Numbered from the stretch's first letter, positions 20,848 to 31,168 are shown. The stretch: DNA of 64,000 bases from DASXAI01 sp963798445 (GCA_963798445.1 CAWCTH010000003.1:744001-808000), one strand, 5' to 3'. Program-made: numbers and translations. Notes: generated by a model not told the origin, from the letters alone.

Positions 20848-21179
20848 GCGGCTGAACCGACGAGCTCCTCGGGTGCTGGTTCGATGGGGAAGAGTCGGTC
20901 CAAACCCTCGGATCGAAGGAACCGCACCATGGACGGCATCGTCACCGCCAGGGCGACGTGGTCGGCCGAGCTGCGGACGCGTCGCAGCACCCCGATCAGG
21001 GCAGCGACGCCAGGGCGATCGAACCGGGCGACCCCGCGCAGATCCACGACCACCGTGCCGGTGTCGTTCAGCCAGGACGTGATCGCCCGAACGCCTGTGG
21101 CCTCGTCGGTCGTGAGATCTCCGTCGAGGCGACAAACAGCCGAAGCGCTCGCCGGCCGCCTGATCGTGATGTCGAGCAC
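20844..21179 (-). CDS. STAS-domain protein
   Basis: A single STAS domain of 111 aa from GTG 21179, which has AAGGGA upstream. In anti-sigma-factor antagonists the phospho-acceptor Ser sits in a D-x-S-G motif; here the loop reads FDRPGVAAL, so that serine is missing. The protein may therefore work by constitutive binding, not phosphorylation. It overlaps the otsA start by 4 bp, a coupling that suggests a role in controlling trehalose synthesis. Confidence 0.75.
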   Translation of the reverse strand: MLDITIRRPASASAVCRLDGDLTTDEATGVRAITSWLNDTGTVVVDLRGVARFDRPGVAALIGVLRRVRSSADHVALAVTMPSMVRFLRSEGLDRLFPIEPAPEELVGSAA

Positions 21180-21329
21180 GTGTGTCCCTTCGTGGGGGTT
21201 CCCACTACCAATCCATAGGGTGGCCGGTCGCGGTTGCGGCCAAGCGTCCGCATTGTTGTGATTCCATGACGTTCTGACCACGACGAGTGGTCAGGCGCGG
21301 GATGCCGTCGGCGTGATAGCCAGGACACG

Positions 21330-22976
<1,647 letters not shown>

Positions 22977-23108
22977 CCCCCCGGCCCAGGCGGGCCCGAG
23001 CCGCGGCCCCGGCGGCCCGCGGCCCCGGACGGCGCGTGCCGTAGCCCGGCCGCCGCCCACCCGTTCGACCCTCGCGCAGCCTGCGCGCTCGACGGCGCTG
23101 CAGCGCGG

Positions 23109-24049
23109 TCAAGCGCGCAGCCCGCGCGATATGAGGCCGAGGTAGACCCGGTGAAGTGTCGCGGCGGTGGACCGGAGGCGCTGGTAGACGTCCTCGGTCG
23201 TGACTCGCTGCACCGACCAGCCGTCGACGGCGAGAAGCAGATCGCGCACATGGTCGCGTTGGAGGGCCACGGGGTCGGCGTGCCACATCGGGTCGTCGAT
23301 CTCTACGTTGAACCGATCAGCGGGCACGGCGAGATCGAGCCGAACAGACCCGTGGCCGCCAAGCGCCACCGGGAACTGGCGCGACAGCTCCGGCATGCCC
23401 GTCGCCGCGAGCGCCTCGGCTAGCAGAAGCTCCGCCTCGCTTCCGACCGGAGGGAGGGCAGCCTGGCGTCCGTCGACCACGCTTCGGAAGACGGTGGTAC
23501 CTGGACGGCCAGGTCCCATGACCCGCTCGGCCACGTCGGCAAGCGACCATTCGGTGCAGAGACGTCGGTTGAGGGCGTCCTCAACGATCGACATCATCGT
23601 CGCCGGATCCAACTCTCCAGCGATGTCGAACAACGTCCGGGCCGGCGATGTCACCCGCAACCCATTGCCGTAGAGGACCACGTCGCGCTGATCGAGCCGA
23701 TTGGTCCGATGCACTCCCACGCCGGGCAGGCGAACGAACCGCGGCGCTTCGACGACGACCTCGAGCACATCACGAGGTGTTCGCCGCATCTTCCAATGCG
23801 CCGCCGCCGTCATGTCGGAAGTGACAACGCTGGGTGAGGCAAGACACGCCGCGAGCGCTCGCTTGGCGAGCGGCCACGGCGCCGGGTCGAGGGAGTAGAC
23901 AGCCTTGAAAACGCAGTGCAAGACCTTCCGCGGACGAGGCGCGTGATCTGGTCCTCGGAGAGGCCGTGCTTTCGAAGGTGGTCACGGGTGACCAATCCTT
24001 CGCGCAGCTCGGCGATGCGCATGATCTCAGCGGTGGTGATCATGCTCAT
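23109..24049 (-). CDS. AbiEi-antitoxin-like N-terminus plus DUF559 nuclease-like domain (frame broken)
   Basis: Restored, this is a ~312-aa protein. The N-terminal winged helix (ITTAEIMRIAELREGLVTRD) belongs to the AbiEi type IV antitoxin-like group, followed by a domain containing TSPARTLFDIA. The C-terminal DUF559/Vsr-like fold has a PD-(D/E)xK-type core: RLDLAVPADRFNVEID, DPMWHAD and GWSVQRVTTEDV. The N-terminal part is read from ATG 24049 and the rest from about 23921 in another frame, an indel near 23921-23935. Such genes are common as solitary actinobacterial genes; no AbiEii toxin is adjacent. Confidence 0.7.
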
Positions 24050-24397
24050 GGGGCCGCACCCTACGCAGGGGGTGCGCGGCAGTTCCCGCGCAGCCTGAAC
24101 ACCCCGCCGCGCTCCAGCGCGGCCGAGCGCGCGGGCCGCGCGAAAGGCGACGGCGGCGCTCCAACCGGGGCGACCCGCGGCGCCGCGCACCGGCGACCGG
24201 CGTCTTTCGCGCGGGCTGAACGCTTGGCCGCGCTCCGGCGCCTCCGAGCGCGCGGGCTGCGCGCTTGGTGGTGGACGGACGGGGGCGGCCCTGGGTGGGG
24301 CGGCGCGCCTGGTGTCGCCGGGCGGCTCGGGCGGGCGGAACTTCCACAGCGGGCTCGGCGAGGGCGGGTGCTCCGGGCGGCGGGGTAGAACTCCGTG
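24050..24397. repeat. GC-rich intergenic region with repeated GCGCGGGCTGCGCGCTTGG-like units
   Basis: Three related copies of a 19-23 base unit occur near 24137, 24210 and 24249. An inverted 19-base match to the last of them (CAAGCGCGCAGCCCGCGCG) lies at 23110-23128, covering the end of the DUF559 gene. Open frames here are Arg/Ala-rich and have no family similarity. No gene is seen. Confidence 0.5.
24386..24391 (+). promoter_or_regulatory. -10 box of a leaderless promoter
   Basis: TAGAAC followed by six bases and GTG 24398. It decides between two in-frame GTG codons (24395 and 24398) in favour of the second. Confidence 0.4.
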
Positions 24398-25411
24398 GTG
24401 CACGTCCGGGATCTCCCCACGCCGGCGCTCGTCATCGACGCCGACGCCCTCGACCACAACCTCGCCACCATGGCGGCCGCCCGCCCGGGCCGGTCGCTGC
24501 GCCCGCACGTGAAGGCCCACAAGTGCACGGCCCTCGCGTCGGTTCAGGCCGCCCAGGGCCACCTCACCTTCACCTGTGCCACGCCCCGCGAGGTGGTGGG
24601 CATGGCCGCCGCCGGCCTCGGTGCCGACCTGCTCCTCGCCAACGAGACCCTCGACCCGCACCGCCTGCGAGCCATGGCCGGCCTGGACGCCCGCGTGACG
24701 GTCGCCGTCGACAGCGAGGCCACAGTGACGGCGGCCGCCGCCAACGGCATCCGTGAGGTGCTCATCGACGTGAACGTGGGTCTCCCCCGTTGCGGCATCG
24801 CCCCCGAGCACGCCGGTGCGCTCGCCGACGCCGCCCGGCGCGCCGGCTTGGGCGTCCGCGGTGTCATGGGCTACGAGGGCCATCTGATGGTGGTGGCCGA
24901 CCGCGACGACCAGCGCGCCGAGGTCGCCAAGGCCATGGACCTGCTGCTCCGAGCGCACGCCGAGGTGGGCGGCGACATCGTTTCGGCCGGGGGCACCGGC
25001 ACCTACGACCTGCACGAACGCGTCACCGAGATCCAAGCCGGCAGCTACGCCCTCATGGACACGTACTACGCGACGCTCGGGCTCCCCTTCCGGCAGGCCC
25101 TGTACCTGGAGACCACGGTGATCTCGGCCAGCGCCAAGTGGGCCGTGTGCGACGCGGGGCTGAAGAGCCTCGGCATGGACCACGGCAACCCCTCGATCGA
25201 CGGTGCCACGGTGTGGTTCTGCTCCGACGAGCACATCACCTTCGCCCCCGATCGTGAGGTGCCCGAGCCGCTCGAGATGCCGAAGCCTGGCGACCGCGTC
25301 CAGGTCATCCCCGCTCACGTCGACCCCACCATGGCGCTCCACGAACGGGCCTACCTCGTGCGCGACGACGTCGTCGCCGACACCTGGGCGGTCGATCTCA
25401 GGGGCTGGTGA
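24398..25411 (+). CDS. D-threonine aldolase / D-serine dehydratase-like PLP enzyme
   Basis: Fold-type III PLP protein related to alanine racemase. The N-terminal barrel opens with RDLPTPALVIDADALDHN, and the PLP lysine is in RPHVKAHKC. Later motifs are MGYEGHLM and SAGGTGTYD. The C-terminal beta domain ends with AHVDPTMALHE, whose His-x-Asp pair corresponds to the divalent-metal site of D-threonine aldolases. It probably cleaves or dehydrates a D-hydroxy-amino acid, but the exact substrate is not shown. About 337 aa. Its 3' end overlaps the convergent rdgB gene by 14 bp. Confidence 0.82.
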   Translation: MHVRDLPTPALVIDADALDHNLATMAAARPGRSLRPHVKAHKCTALASVQAAQGHLTFTCATPREVVGMAAAGLGADLLLANETLDPHRLRAMAGLDARVTVAVDSEATVTAAAANGIREVLIDVNVGLPRCGIAPEHAGALADAARRAGLGVRGVMGYEGHLMVVADRDDQRAEVAKAMDLLLRAHAEVGGDIVSAGGTGTYDLHERVTEIQAGSYALMDTYYATLGLPFRQALYLETTVISASAKWAVCDAGLKSLGMDHGNPSIDGATVWFCSDEHITFAPDREVPEPLEMPKPGDRVQVIPAHVDPTMALHERAYLVRDDVVADTWAVDLRGW

Positions 25412-25966
25412 CCCCCAGGTCCTCGCGCAAGGCCCGGAAGGCCCGGCCGCGATGCGACAGCACGTGCTTCTCCTCCGGACTCATCTCGCCGAACGTGCGC
25501 CCGTCCCCCTCGACCGGCACGAAGATGGGGTCGTAACCGAACCCGCCGGTCCCCCGCGCCGTCGGGCGCGATGTGCCCCTCGACCACGCCGCGACGCACG
25601 ATCTCACGCCCGTCGGGCCAGACCGCGGCGGCCGCACTCACGAACCGTGCCGTGCGCGCCGCCGGCGCGACGCCGTCGAGCTCGCGCAGCACTCTCGGGA
25701 TCCAGTCGTGCTCCTGTGTCCAGCGCGCCGAGTGGATACCTGGCGCGCCCCCGATGGCGTCGACCTCGATTCCCGAGTCGTCAGCCAGAGCCAGCACACC
25801 CGCGCCCAACGCCGCCGCCGCGCGCCTTCAGCAGCGCGTTCTCCTCGAAGGTGGTGCCCGTCTCGTCGACGCCGGTGTCGACGGCCGACAGCTCCACCGC
25901 GGGGCCCAGGATCTCGCCGATCTCCTCCACCTTGTGGGCGTTCCCCGTGGCGAGGACGACCTTCAT
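25398..25966 (-). CDS. rdgB: RdgB/HAM1-type non-canonical purine NTP pyrophosphatase (two frame breaks)
   Basis: This enzyme hydrolyses dITP, XTP and similar nucleotides to keep them out of DNA. Three frames together give the family: KVVLATGNAHKVEEIGEIL to FEENALLKAR (25966-~25826), then LADDSGIEVDAIGGAPGIHSAR to VEGHIAPDG (~25811-25560), then GTGGFGYDPIFVP to SHRGRAFRAL (~25548-25398). Breaks lie in a GCC-repeat tract near 25811-25826 and a CCCCCGCGCC tract near 25548-25560. Two indels in a conserved gene point to sequence error. It overlaps rph by 4 bp. Confidence 0.88.
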
Positions 25967-26715
25967 CGCAGCGCCGGTGGCCGCAGTGTCGGCGGCTCGG
26001 CCACGTACTCGCTCTGCAGCTCGAAGATCTCGTTGATGCCGCTCTCGGCCAACTCCAGCAGCGTGTCGAGCTCGCTACGGCTGAAGGCTTTCCCTTCGGC
26101 CGTTCCCTGCACCTCGACGTAGCGCCCCTCCGACGTCATGACGACGTTCATGTCGACCTCCGCCTTGGAATCCTCGATGTAGGGGAGATCCAGCAGCGGC
26201 ACGGCGTTCACGATGCCGACGCTGATGGCGGCGCAGTGCGCGACGAGTGGTTGCGTTCGCAACGACCCGCTCTGCACCAGGCGCGACAGCGCGTCGTGCA
26301 GCGCAAGGTAGCCACCGCAGATGGAGGCCGTACGGGTGCCGCCATCGGCCTGCAGCACGTCGCAGTCGACGGTGATCTGCTTCTCGCCGAGGGCAACGAG
26401 ATCGGTGACGGCGCGCAGCGAGCGGGCGATGAGGCGCTGGATCTCCATCGTGCGGCCGCTCTGCTTGCCGCGAGCCGCCTCTCGGTCGATGCGCTCCGGC
26501 GAGGAGCCCGGGAGCATGGAGTACTCGGCCGTCACCCAGCCGCGGCCCGTGCCCCGCATCCAGCGAGGCACGTCGTCGTCCACCGACGCCGTGCACACCA
26601 CCCGGGTGCGACCGAACGACACGAGGACCGACCCGGCCGCCATGTCGGTGAAGTCGCGTTCGAAGGTGACCGTGCGCAACTCGTCAGGGGCGCGGCCGTC
26701 AGGGCGTGAGGTCAT
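25963..26715 (-). CDS. rph: Ribonuclease PH
   Basis: Phosphorolytic 3'-5' exoribonuclease that trims tRNA 3' ends. It is 250 aa, of normal length. Typical sequence includes RPDGRAPDELRTVTFERDF, GWVTAEYSMLPGSS, RIDREAARGKQSGRTMEIQR and VDCDVLQADGGTRTAS. The start ATG 26715 lies inside the end of murI (16-bp overlap), and its stop overlaps rdgB, giving the common murI-rph-rdgB cluster. Confidence 0.96.
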   Translation of the reverse strand: MTSRPDGRAPDELRTVTFERDFTDMAAGSVLVSFGRTRVVCTASVDDDVPRWMRGTGRGWVTAEYSMLPGSSPERIDREAARGKQSGRTMEIQRLIARSLRAVTDLVALGEKQITVDCDVLQADGGTRTASICGGYLALHDALSRLVQSGSLRTQPLVAHCAAISVGIVNAVPLLDLPYIEDSKAEVDMNVVMTSEGRYVEVQGTAEGKAFSRSELDTLLELAESGINEIFELQSEYVAEPPTLRPPALR

Positions 26716-27532
26716 CGGTCTGCTCCGGTTCGTCGAAGGCACAGCGCTCGGCCGAGGCGAGCTCGGGCCCGAGGAGGCGCCGGCCGAGGTCTGCGAACCA
26801 TGCCACATCGCCCGAGGAGTACCAGCGATGCACGCCGGGATGTGAGGTGTCGCGCCGCAGCCCGGTGGCGCGCAGCTGACCGGCGACCTCGAAGGCGGTC
26901 TCGTCGGCCGAGCTGACCAGCACGACATCTCGGCCCATCACATCGGCGATGACGCGGGCCAGGTACGGGTAGTGGGTGCAGCCGAGCAGCAGCGTGTCGA
27001 CACCGGCGTCACGAACCGGCGCCAGCAAGCGCTCGGCCAGCACCGTCACCTCGTCGCCCGAGGTCTCGCCCCGCTCGACGAACTCCACGAAGCCCGGGCA
27101 CGCGGCGCACGCCAGCTCCACCCCTGCGCCGAGGTCGGCGACGGCGCGCTGGTACGCACCCGACGAGATGGTCCCCACGGTGCCGATCACGCCCACCCGG
27201 CCGGAGCGGGTGGCGGCCACCAAGGACCGCACGCCTGGTGCGATGACGTCGATCACGGGCACCGGCAGCTCCTCGGCCAGGCTGCGCAGGCCGGCCGCCG
27301 CGGCCGTGTTGCAGGCCACGACGATGAGCTTCACGTCGTACTCCTTCACCAGCCGCCACGCGATCTGGCTGGCGAAGGCCTGCACCTCGTCGTGCGGCCG
27401 GGGCCCGTAGGGGTAACGCCCGGTGTCGCCGATGTAGACGAGATCCTCGCCGGGCACCAGGTCGATCACCGCGCGCGCCACGGTGAGCCCTCCGAAACCG
27501 GAGTCGAACATCCCGATCGGGCGATCCGCCAT
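26699..27532 (-). CDS. murI: Glutamate racemase
   Basis: Makes D-glutamate for peptidoglycan. The 277-aa protein has both catalytic cysteines, in VVACNTAAAA and LLGCTHYPYL, plus the opening IGMFDSGFGGLTVA and YIGDTGRYPYG motifs. It is the first gene of the murI-rph-rdgB unit. The C-terminal 25 residues are an acidic extension. Confidence 0.96.
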   Translation of the reverse strand: MADRPIGMFDSGFGGLTVARAVIDLVPGEDLVYIGDTGRYPYGPRPHDEVQAFASQIAWRLVKEYDVKLIVVACNTAAAAGLRSLAEELPVPVIDVIAPGVRSLVAATRSGRVGVIGTVGTISSGAYQRAVADLGAGVELACAACPGFVEFVERGETSGDEVTVLAERLLAPVRDAGVDTLLLGCTHYPYLARVIADVMGRDVVLVSSADETAFEVAGQLRATGLRRDTSHPGVHRWYSSGDVAWFADLGRRLLGPELASAERCAFDEPEQTDDLTP

Positions 27533-27539
27533 CGTCGCC

Positions 27540-27977
27540 TCAGGCTACTGACAGCCGCTCTTTGTACAGCGCGATGCGGCCAGGGACGACGTCCGGCGGT
27601 CCCAGGCGATAGCCGTTCGTGGCCAGCCAGTCGTTGAGGTTGCCGACCCAACCGTCGACGCCGGCGTAGACCTCGGCCAGCAACCCGCTCTGGCGGCCGT
27701 CGGCGGCCAGCTTCAGCCGGCCGTCCTGCACCGACGCCACCAGTTGGAGGCCGACCACCGCCCACTTCACGCCGACCCGCGCCGTGCCGGGGTGCGGAAG
27801 GGGCTCGATCGTGGCCGACGGCTTCAAGAAGCGCCCCACGGTGCCCTTGATCACGGGCGGCACCGGGATCCACGCCGCCTTGCCACCGCGCAGCTCGACG
27901 CGGTCGAGCGTGCAGTCGATGAAGGCCCGCAGATCGGCGGGCAGGTCCTCGGGCAGCGGCGGCGGGCCATCGGGCAC
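27540..27977 (-). CDS. Conserved hypothetical protein
   Basis: A 145-aa soluble protein. It opens with a Pro-rich segment (PDGPPPLPEDLPADLRAFI), then a mixed alpha/beta region that ends VDGWVGNLNDWLATNGYRL. No catalytic motif or domain is recognised. It sits just upstream of murI in the same direction, seven bases apart, so it is probably co-transcribed. Confidence 0.6.
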   Translation of the reverse strand: MPDGPPPLPEDLPADLRAFIDCTLDRVELRGGKAAWIPVPPVIKGTVGRFLKPSATIEPLPHPGTARVGVKWAVVGLQLVASVQDGRLKLAADGRQSGLLAEVYAGVDGWVGNLNDWLATNGYRLGPPDVVPGRIALYKERLSVA

Positions 27978-28002
27978 GGCGGCACCTTAGAAGCCAGCGC
28001 GC

Positions 28003-28158
28003 TCACCAACCGTTCTGGTGCTGCTCCTGGTCCTCGATGTCCTGCATCTCGTCGTCAGTCAGCTCCTCGATGACCACCGGGCCGGCCGCGAGCCGGCGCC
28101 GGCGACGCTCGATCTTGCGCCGCCGGCGCGCCTTGCGCCGCTCTGCCCAAGCGCCCAT
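28003..28158 (-). CDS. Small basic/acidic protein of 51 aa
   Basis: Too short for most gene callers. ATG 28158 leads to WAERRKARRRRKIERRRRR, an Arg-rich N-terminal half, followed by an acidic half (VVIEELTDDEMQDIEDQEQ) and a TGA at 28003. The sharp charge split and clean codon use suggest a real gene of nucleic-acid-binding type; the function is unknown. It lies between cysM and the 145-aa gene in the same orientation. Confidence 0.5.
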   Translation of the reverse strand: MGAWAERRKARRRRKIERRRRRLAAGPVVIEELTDDEMQDIEDQEQHQNGW

Positions 28159-28203
28159 CAGCCGCCCGCCCTCGCGCCCATCAGCCGCCCGCCCTCCCGC
28201 CCA

Positions 28204-29178
28204 TCAGAAGTAGATGATCTTTTCGGCGGCCGCCTCGGCGACGTCGAGATCGTCGGTGTAGGCGCCCGTCGACAGGTACTTCCAGCCTCCGTCGCACACG
28301 ATGAACACGATGACGCCCTCGTCGATGCGCTGGGCGACCTTCGCCGCACCGGCCAGCGCGGCACCCGACGAGATGCCCGCAAACACCCCGCATTCGCTCA
28401 CGAGCCGGCGGGTCCACTCCAGCGACTCCCGCGGTCGCACGATGCGCTTGCCGTCGAGCAGTTCCATCCCGTGCCAGGCGTCGAACACGGGCGGCACGAA
28501 CCCGTCGTCCAGATTGCGGAGGCCCTCGACCAGCTCCCCCGACGGCGGCTCGACGGCGAAGACCTTCACGTCCGCCTCCCGCTCCTTCAGGTAACGCCCC
28601 ACCCCCATGAGCGTGCCGCTCGTGCCGAGTCCCGCCACGAAGTGGGTGATCTCGGGGCAGTCGCGCCAGATCTCCGGACCGGTGCCCTCGTAGTGGGCCC
28701 GGGGGTTGGCGTCGTTGGCGTACTGGTAGAGGAAGCACCACTCGGGATGCTCGGCCGACAGCGCCTGGGCGCGGCGGACGGCGCCGTTCGAGCCCTCGCC
28801 GCCGGGCGTGAGGAGCAACTCGGCCCCGAAGACCTGCAGCATCTGACGACGCTCGATCGACACGCTGTCGGGCATGAGGATCTTGATCGGGTAGCCCTTG
28901 ATCTGGGCGATGGCGGCCAGCGCGATGCCGGTGTTGCCCGACGACGGTTCGAGGATGGTCTGGCCTGGCGCCAGCCGTCCTTCTTTCTCGGCCGCCTCGA
29001 TCATGGACTTCGCGATCCGGTCCTTCACCGAACCGAACGGGTTCTGGCTCTCGAGCTTGGCCAGGATCCGTACCCGGGCGTTGGGGCTGAGGGCGCTCAC
29101 ATCCACGAGAGGGGTGTTGCCGATCATGTCCAGCACGTTCTCGAAGACGGGCACCTGGCCTCCTACAAAAGCCGACAC
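28204..29178 (-). CDS. cysM: Cysteine synthase, CysM-like
   Basis: Fold-type II PLP enzyme of 324 aa. PLP lysine is Lys52 in NPFGSVKDR; SSGNTG and GTSGTLMGVG are the phosphate and glycine loops. It lies 15 bases downstream of a Mec-like JAMM peptidase. In Mycobacterium tuberculosis, CysM uses O-phosphoserine and the thiocarboxylated carrier CysO, and Mec then releases cysteine. The same pairing here suggests that pathway, but no cysO-like gene is adjacent. Confidence 0.88.
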   Translation of the reverse strand: MSAFVGGQVPVFENVLDMIGNTPLVDVSALSPNARVRILAKLESQNPFGSVKDRIAKSMIEAAEKEGRLAPGQTILEPSSGNTGIALAAIAQIKGYPIKILMPDSVSIERRQMLQVFGAELLLTPGGEGSNGAVRRAQALSAEHPEWCFLYQYANDANPRAHYEGTGPEIWRDCPEITHFVAGLGTSGTLMGVGRYLKEREADVKVFAVEPPSGELVEGLRNLDDGFVPPVFDAWHGMELLDGKRIVRPRESLEWTRRLVSECGVFAGISSGAALAGAAKVAQRIDEGVIVFIVCDGGWKYLSTGAYTDDLDVAEAAAEKIIYF

Positions 29179-29193
29179 GGCCAGTCGGGAATC

Positions 29194-29601
29194 CTACCGA
29201 CGCAACCGGCCGACCGGCTCCTCGGCGATCTCGCCGCCCACGATGCGGTAGCTGCGCAACATCGGAGCCTCGTCGCGCATGCTCACGATGACGTAGTGCC
29301 AGCCAGGATCGGGCGCCTGGGCCACATCCGTAGGGCTGGGGTACGCCTCGGTGTGGGTGTGGCTGTGGACGACACCGACGATCTCCAGGCCACGCCCCTC
29401 GGCGTCGCGGTCGGCGCGGAGGTGGTCCTTGGGATCCACCGTGTAGACGCGGCTCGAACGGGCGACGTTCTCGCACGGGTAGAAGACGCTCACGGTGTCG
29501 TTCCGGGGGTCGCCCCCGAGCAGGCCACAGGCTTCGAGGGGCAGCCCGTCGTAGCTGTGGCCGATGACGGCGGCATAGACGTCGTCGGTGAGCTGCAGCA
29601 C
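29194..29601 (-). CDS. mec: Mec-like JAMM metallopeptidase
   Basis: MPN+/JAMM zinc peptidase related to mycobacterial Mec, which removes cysteine from CysO. The metal motif is complete: an upstream Glu (GLPLEACGLLGG) and VVHSHTHTEAYPSPTD. Start GTG 29601 gives 135 aa and follows a TACGGT box by eight bases; the upstream extension in frame has no family similarity. It forms an operon with cysM. The LLM oxidoreductase gene is divergent. Confidence 0.85.
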   Translation of the reverse strand: MLQLTDDVYAAVIGHSYDGLPLEACGLLGGDPRNDTVSVFYPCENVARSSRVYTVDPKDHLRADRDAEGRGLEIVGVVHSHTHTEAYPSPTDVAQAPDPGWHYVIVSMRDEAPMLRSYRIVGGEIAEEPVGRLRR

Positions 29602-29655
29602 GGCGTGGGACCGTAGTGGCGTGGGAGGGCCGCAGACGAGCAAGACTGCGCGGCC

Positions 29656-30627
29656 ATGCAGCTCTCGTGCGCCTTCGCACCGTCGCCCCGTACACCGGAT
29701 CACATCGTCCTGGCCGAGCAACTCGGCTACCACCGGGCCTGGTGCTACGACTCGCCGGCCCTCTACACCGACGTCTGGGTGACGCTTTCACTCGCCGCCA
29801 CGCGCACGTCCACGATCGGTCTCGGACCAGGGGTCCTCGTGCCCAACCTGCGTCACGTGATGGTGAATGCCGCCGCCGTGGCCACGCTGGTCGACCTCGC
29901 GCCGGGCCGGGTGACGGTCGCCGTCGGGTCCGGGTTCACGGGTGCCCGCTGCCTCGGCCAGAAGCCGATGCGCTGGCGCGACGTCACCGTCTACATCGAA
30001 GCGCTCCGCGCCCTGCTTCGCGGCGAAGAGGTGGCCTGGGACGGCAGCGTGGTGCGCATGATGCATCCCGACGGTTTCGCCCCGCCCCGGCCGATCGAGG
30101 TGCCGGTGCTGGTGGCCGCGTCGGGGCCGAAGGGGGTGGCCGCCGCCCGGGCGGTGGGCGACGGCGTGTTCTTCGGTGGCGCCCCCTCCCCCGCCGGCGC
30201 CGAGTTCGCCCACGTCGCCCTGCTCACGTTCGGCACGGTGCTCGACGACGGTGAGGACGTCGGGTCGGAGCGGGTGCTGGCCGCCGCCGGCCACAGCGTC
30301 GCCGTGACGTTGCACGCGCTCTACGAGTGGTCGCCCGACGCCCTGGCCGGTATCCCGGGCGGCGTGGAATGGAAGGCGATGATCGAGGGGGTGCCGGAAG
30401 CCACCCGCCATCTCGCCGTGCACGACGGGCACCTCGTGGAGGTGAACGACCACGACCGGCCGTTCATCGGACCTGAGCTGCTGGCCGGTTCCGCCTTCAC
30501 GCCGGAGCAGTTGCGGGAGCGCCTCGACCTCATGGCCGACCAGGGCGTGACCGAGATCGTCTACCAGCCCGCGGGCCCTGACATCGAGCGAGAGCTGCGG
30601 GTGTACGCGGAGGCCGCCGCCGGCTGA
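29656..30627 (+). CDS. LLM-class (F420-type) flavin-dependent oxidoreductase
   Basis: A 323-aa luciferase-like TIM-barrel protein. The opening (SCAFAPSPRTPDHIVLAEQLGY) and IGLGPGVLVPNLRHVMVNAAAVATL are typical of F420-dependent or FMN-dependent LLM enzymes. VPVLVAASGPKGVAAAR is the later phosphate-binding region. The physiological substrate is unknown. It precedes smpB by 23 bases and is divergent from mec. Confidence 0.88.
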   Translation: MQLSCAFAPSPRTPDHIVLAEQLGYHRAWCYDSPALYTDVWVTLSLAATRTSTIGLGPGVLVPNLRHVMVNAAAVATLVDLAPGRVTVAVGSGFTGARCLGQKPMRWRDVTVYIEALRALLRGEEVAWDGSVVRMMHPDGFAPPRPIEVPVLVAASGPKGVAAARAVGDGVFFGGAPSPAGAEFAHVALLTFGTVLDDGEDVGSERVLAAAGHSVAVTLHALYEWSPDALAGIPGGVEWKAMIEGVPEATRHLAVHDGHLVEVNDHDRPFIGPELLAGSAFTPEQLRERLDLMADQGVTEIVYQPAGPDIERELRVYAEAAAG

Positions 30628-30650
30628 CGGCCGGTACCCTGGCTCGCCCT

Positions 30651-31127
30651 ATGGCACTGATCGGCGACAAGGTGGTGGCGTCGAACCGCAAGGCGCGGCA
30701 CGACTTCACCATCCTGGAGACGATGGAGGCCGGGCTGGTGCTGGTCGGCAGCGAGGTGAAGAGCCTCCGCGGCGGCCACGTGCAGCTGGCCGATGCCTAC
30801 GCCCGCGCCGCCGATGGCGAGCTGTGGCTCGAGGGGGTCCACATCGCGCCCTACGCGAACGCGCGGGGCTTCGGCGCCCACGACCCTGATCGGCCCCGCA
30901 AGCTGCTCCTCCACGGCGACGAGATCGGCCGCCTCCGGGCCCGGGTGGCCCAGGAACGGCTCGCTCTCGTGCCCCTGGCCATCTACTTCAAGGACGGGCG
31001 GGCGAAGGTCGAGCTGGCCCTGGCTCGGGGCCGCAACAAGGGCGACCATCGCGCCGCCATCTCCGAGCGCGACGCCAAGCGGGAGGCAGCCCGTTCGCTC
31101 GGGCGCCAGCGAAAAGGCATGGAGTAG
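30651..31127 (+). CDS. smpB: SsrA-binding protein SmpB
   Basis: Binds tmRNA and delivers it to stalled ribosomes. It is 158 aa with a standard core: VASNRKARHDFTILETMEAGLVL, GSEVKSLRGGHVQLADAYA, RPRKLLLHGDEIGRL, and the basic C-terminal tail (GDHRAAISERDAKREAARS) that enters the decoding centre. The gene for its RNA partner follows 41 bases downstream. A TACCCT box lies ten bases before the ATG. Confidence 0.97.
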   Translation: MALIGDKVVASNRKARHDFTILETMEAGLVLVGSEVKSLRGGHVQLADAYARAADGELWLEGVHIAPYANARGFGAHDPDRPRKLLLHGDEIGRLRARVAQERLALVPLAIYFKDGRAKVELALARGRNKGDHRAAISERDAKREAARSLGRQRKGME

Positions 31128-31143
31128 CCGGCGCCCGGCCGGG

Positions 31144-31149
31144 TACACT
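31144..31149 (+). promoter_or_regulatory. -10 box of the tmRNA promoter
   Basis: TACACT sits 19 bases before the mature tmRNA 5' end, leaving a short 5' precursor to be trimmed. The -35 is not clear. Confidence 0.45.
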
Positions 31150-31168
31150 GCCTGCTCACAACGTCAAC

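Noticed and set aside
23109..24049. A complete AbiE toxin-antitoxin system
   Set aside because: No nucleotidyltransferase-type AbiEii toxin gene is adjacent; the DUF559 C-terminus indicates the common solitary fusion gene.
28003..28158. The 51-aa gene as the missing cysO
   Set aside because: CysO is a ~90-aa ubiquitin-like protein ending in GG; this one is shorter, Arg-rich then acidic, and ends in HQNGW.
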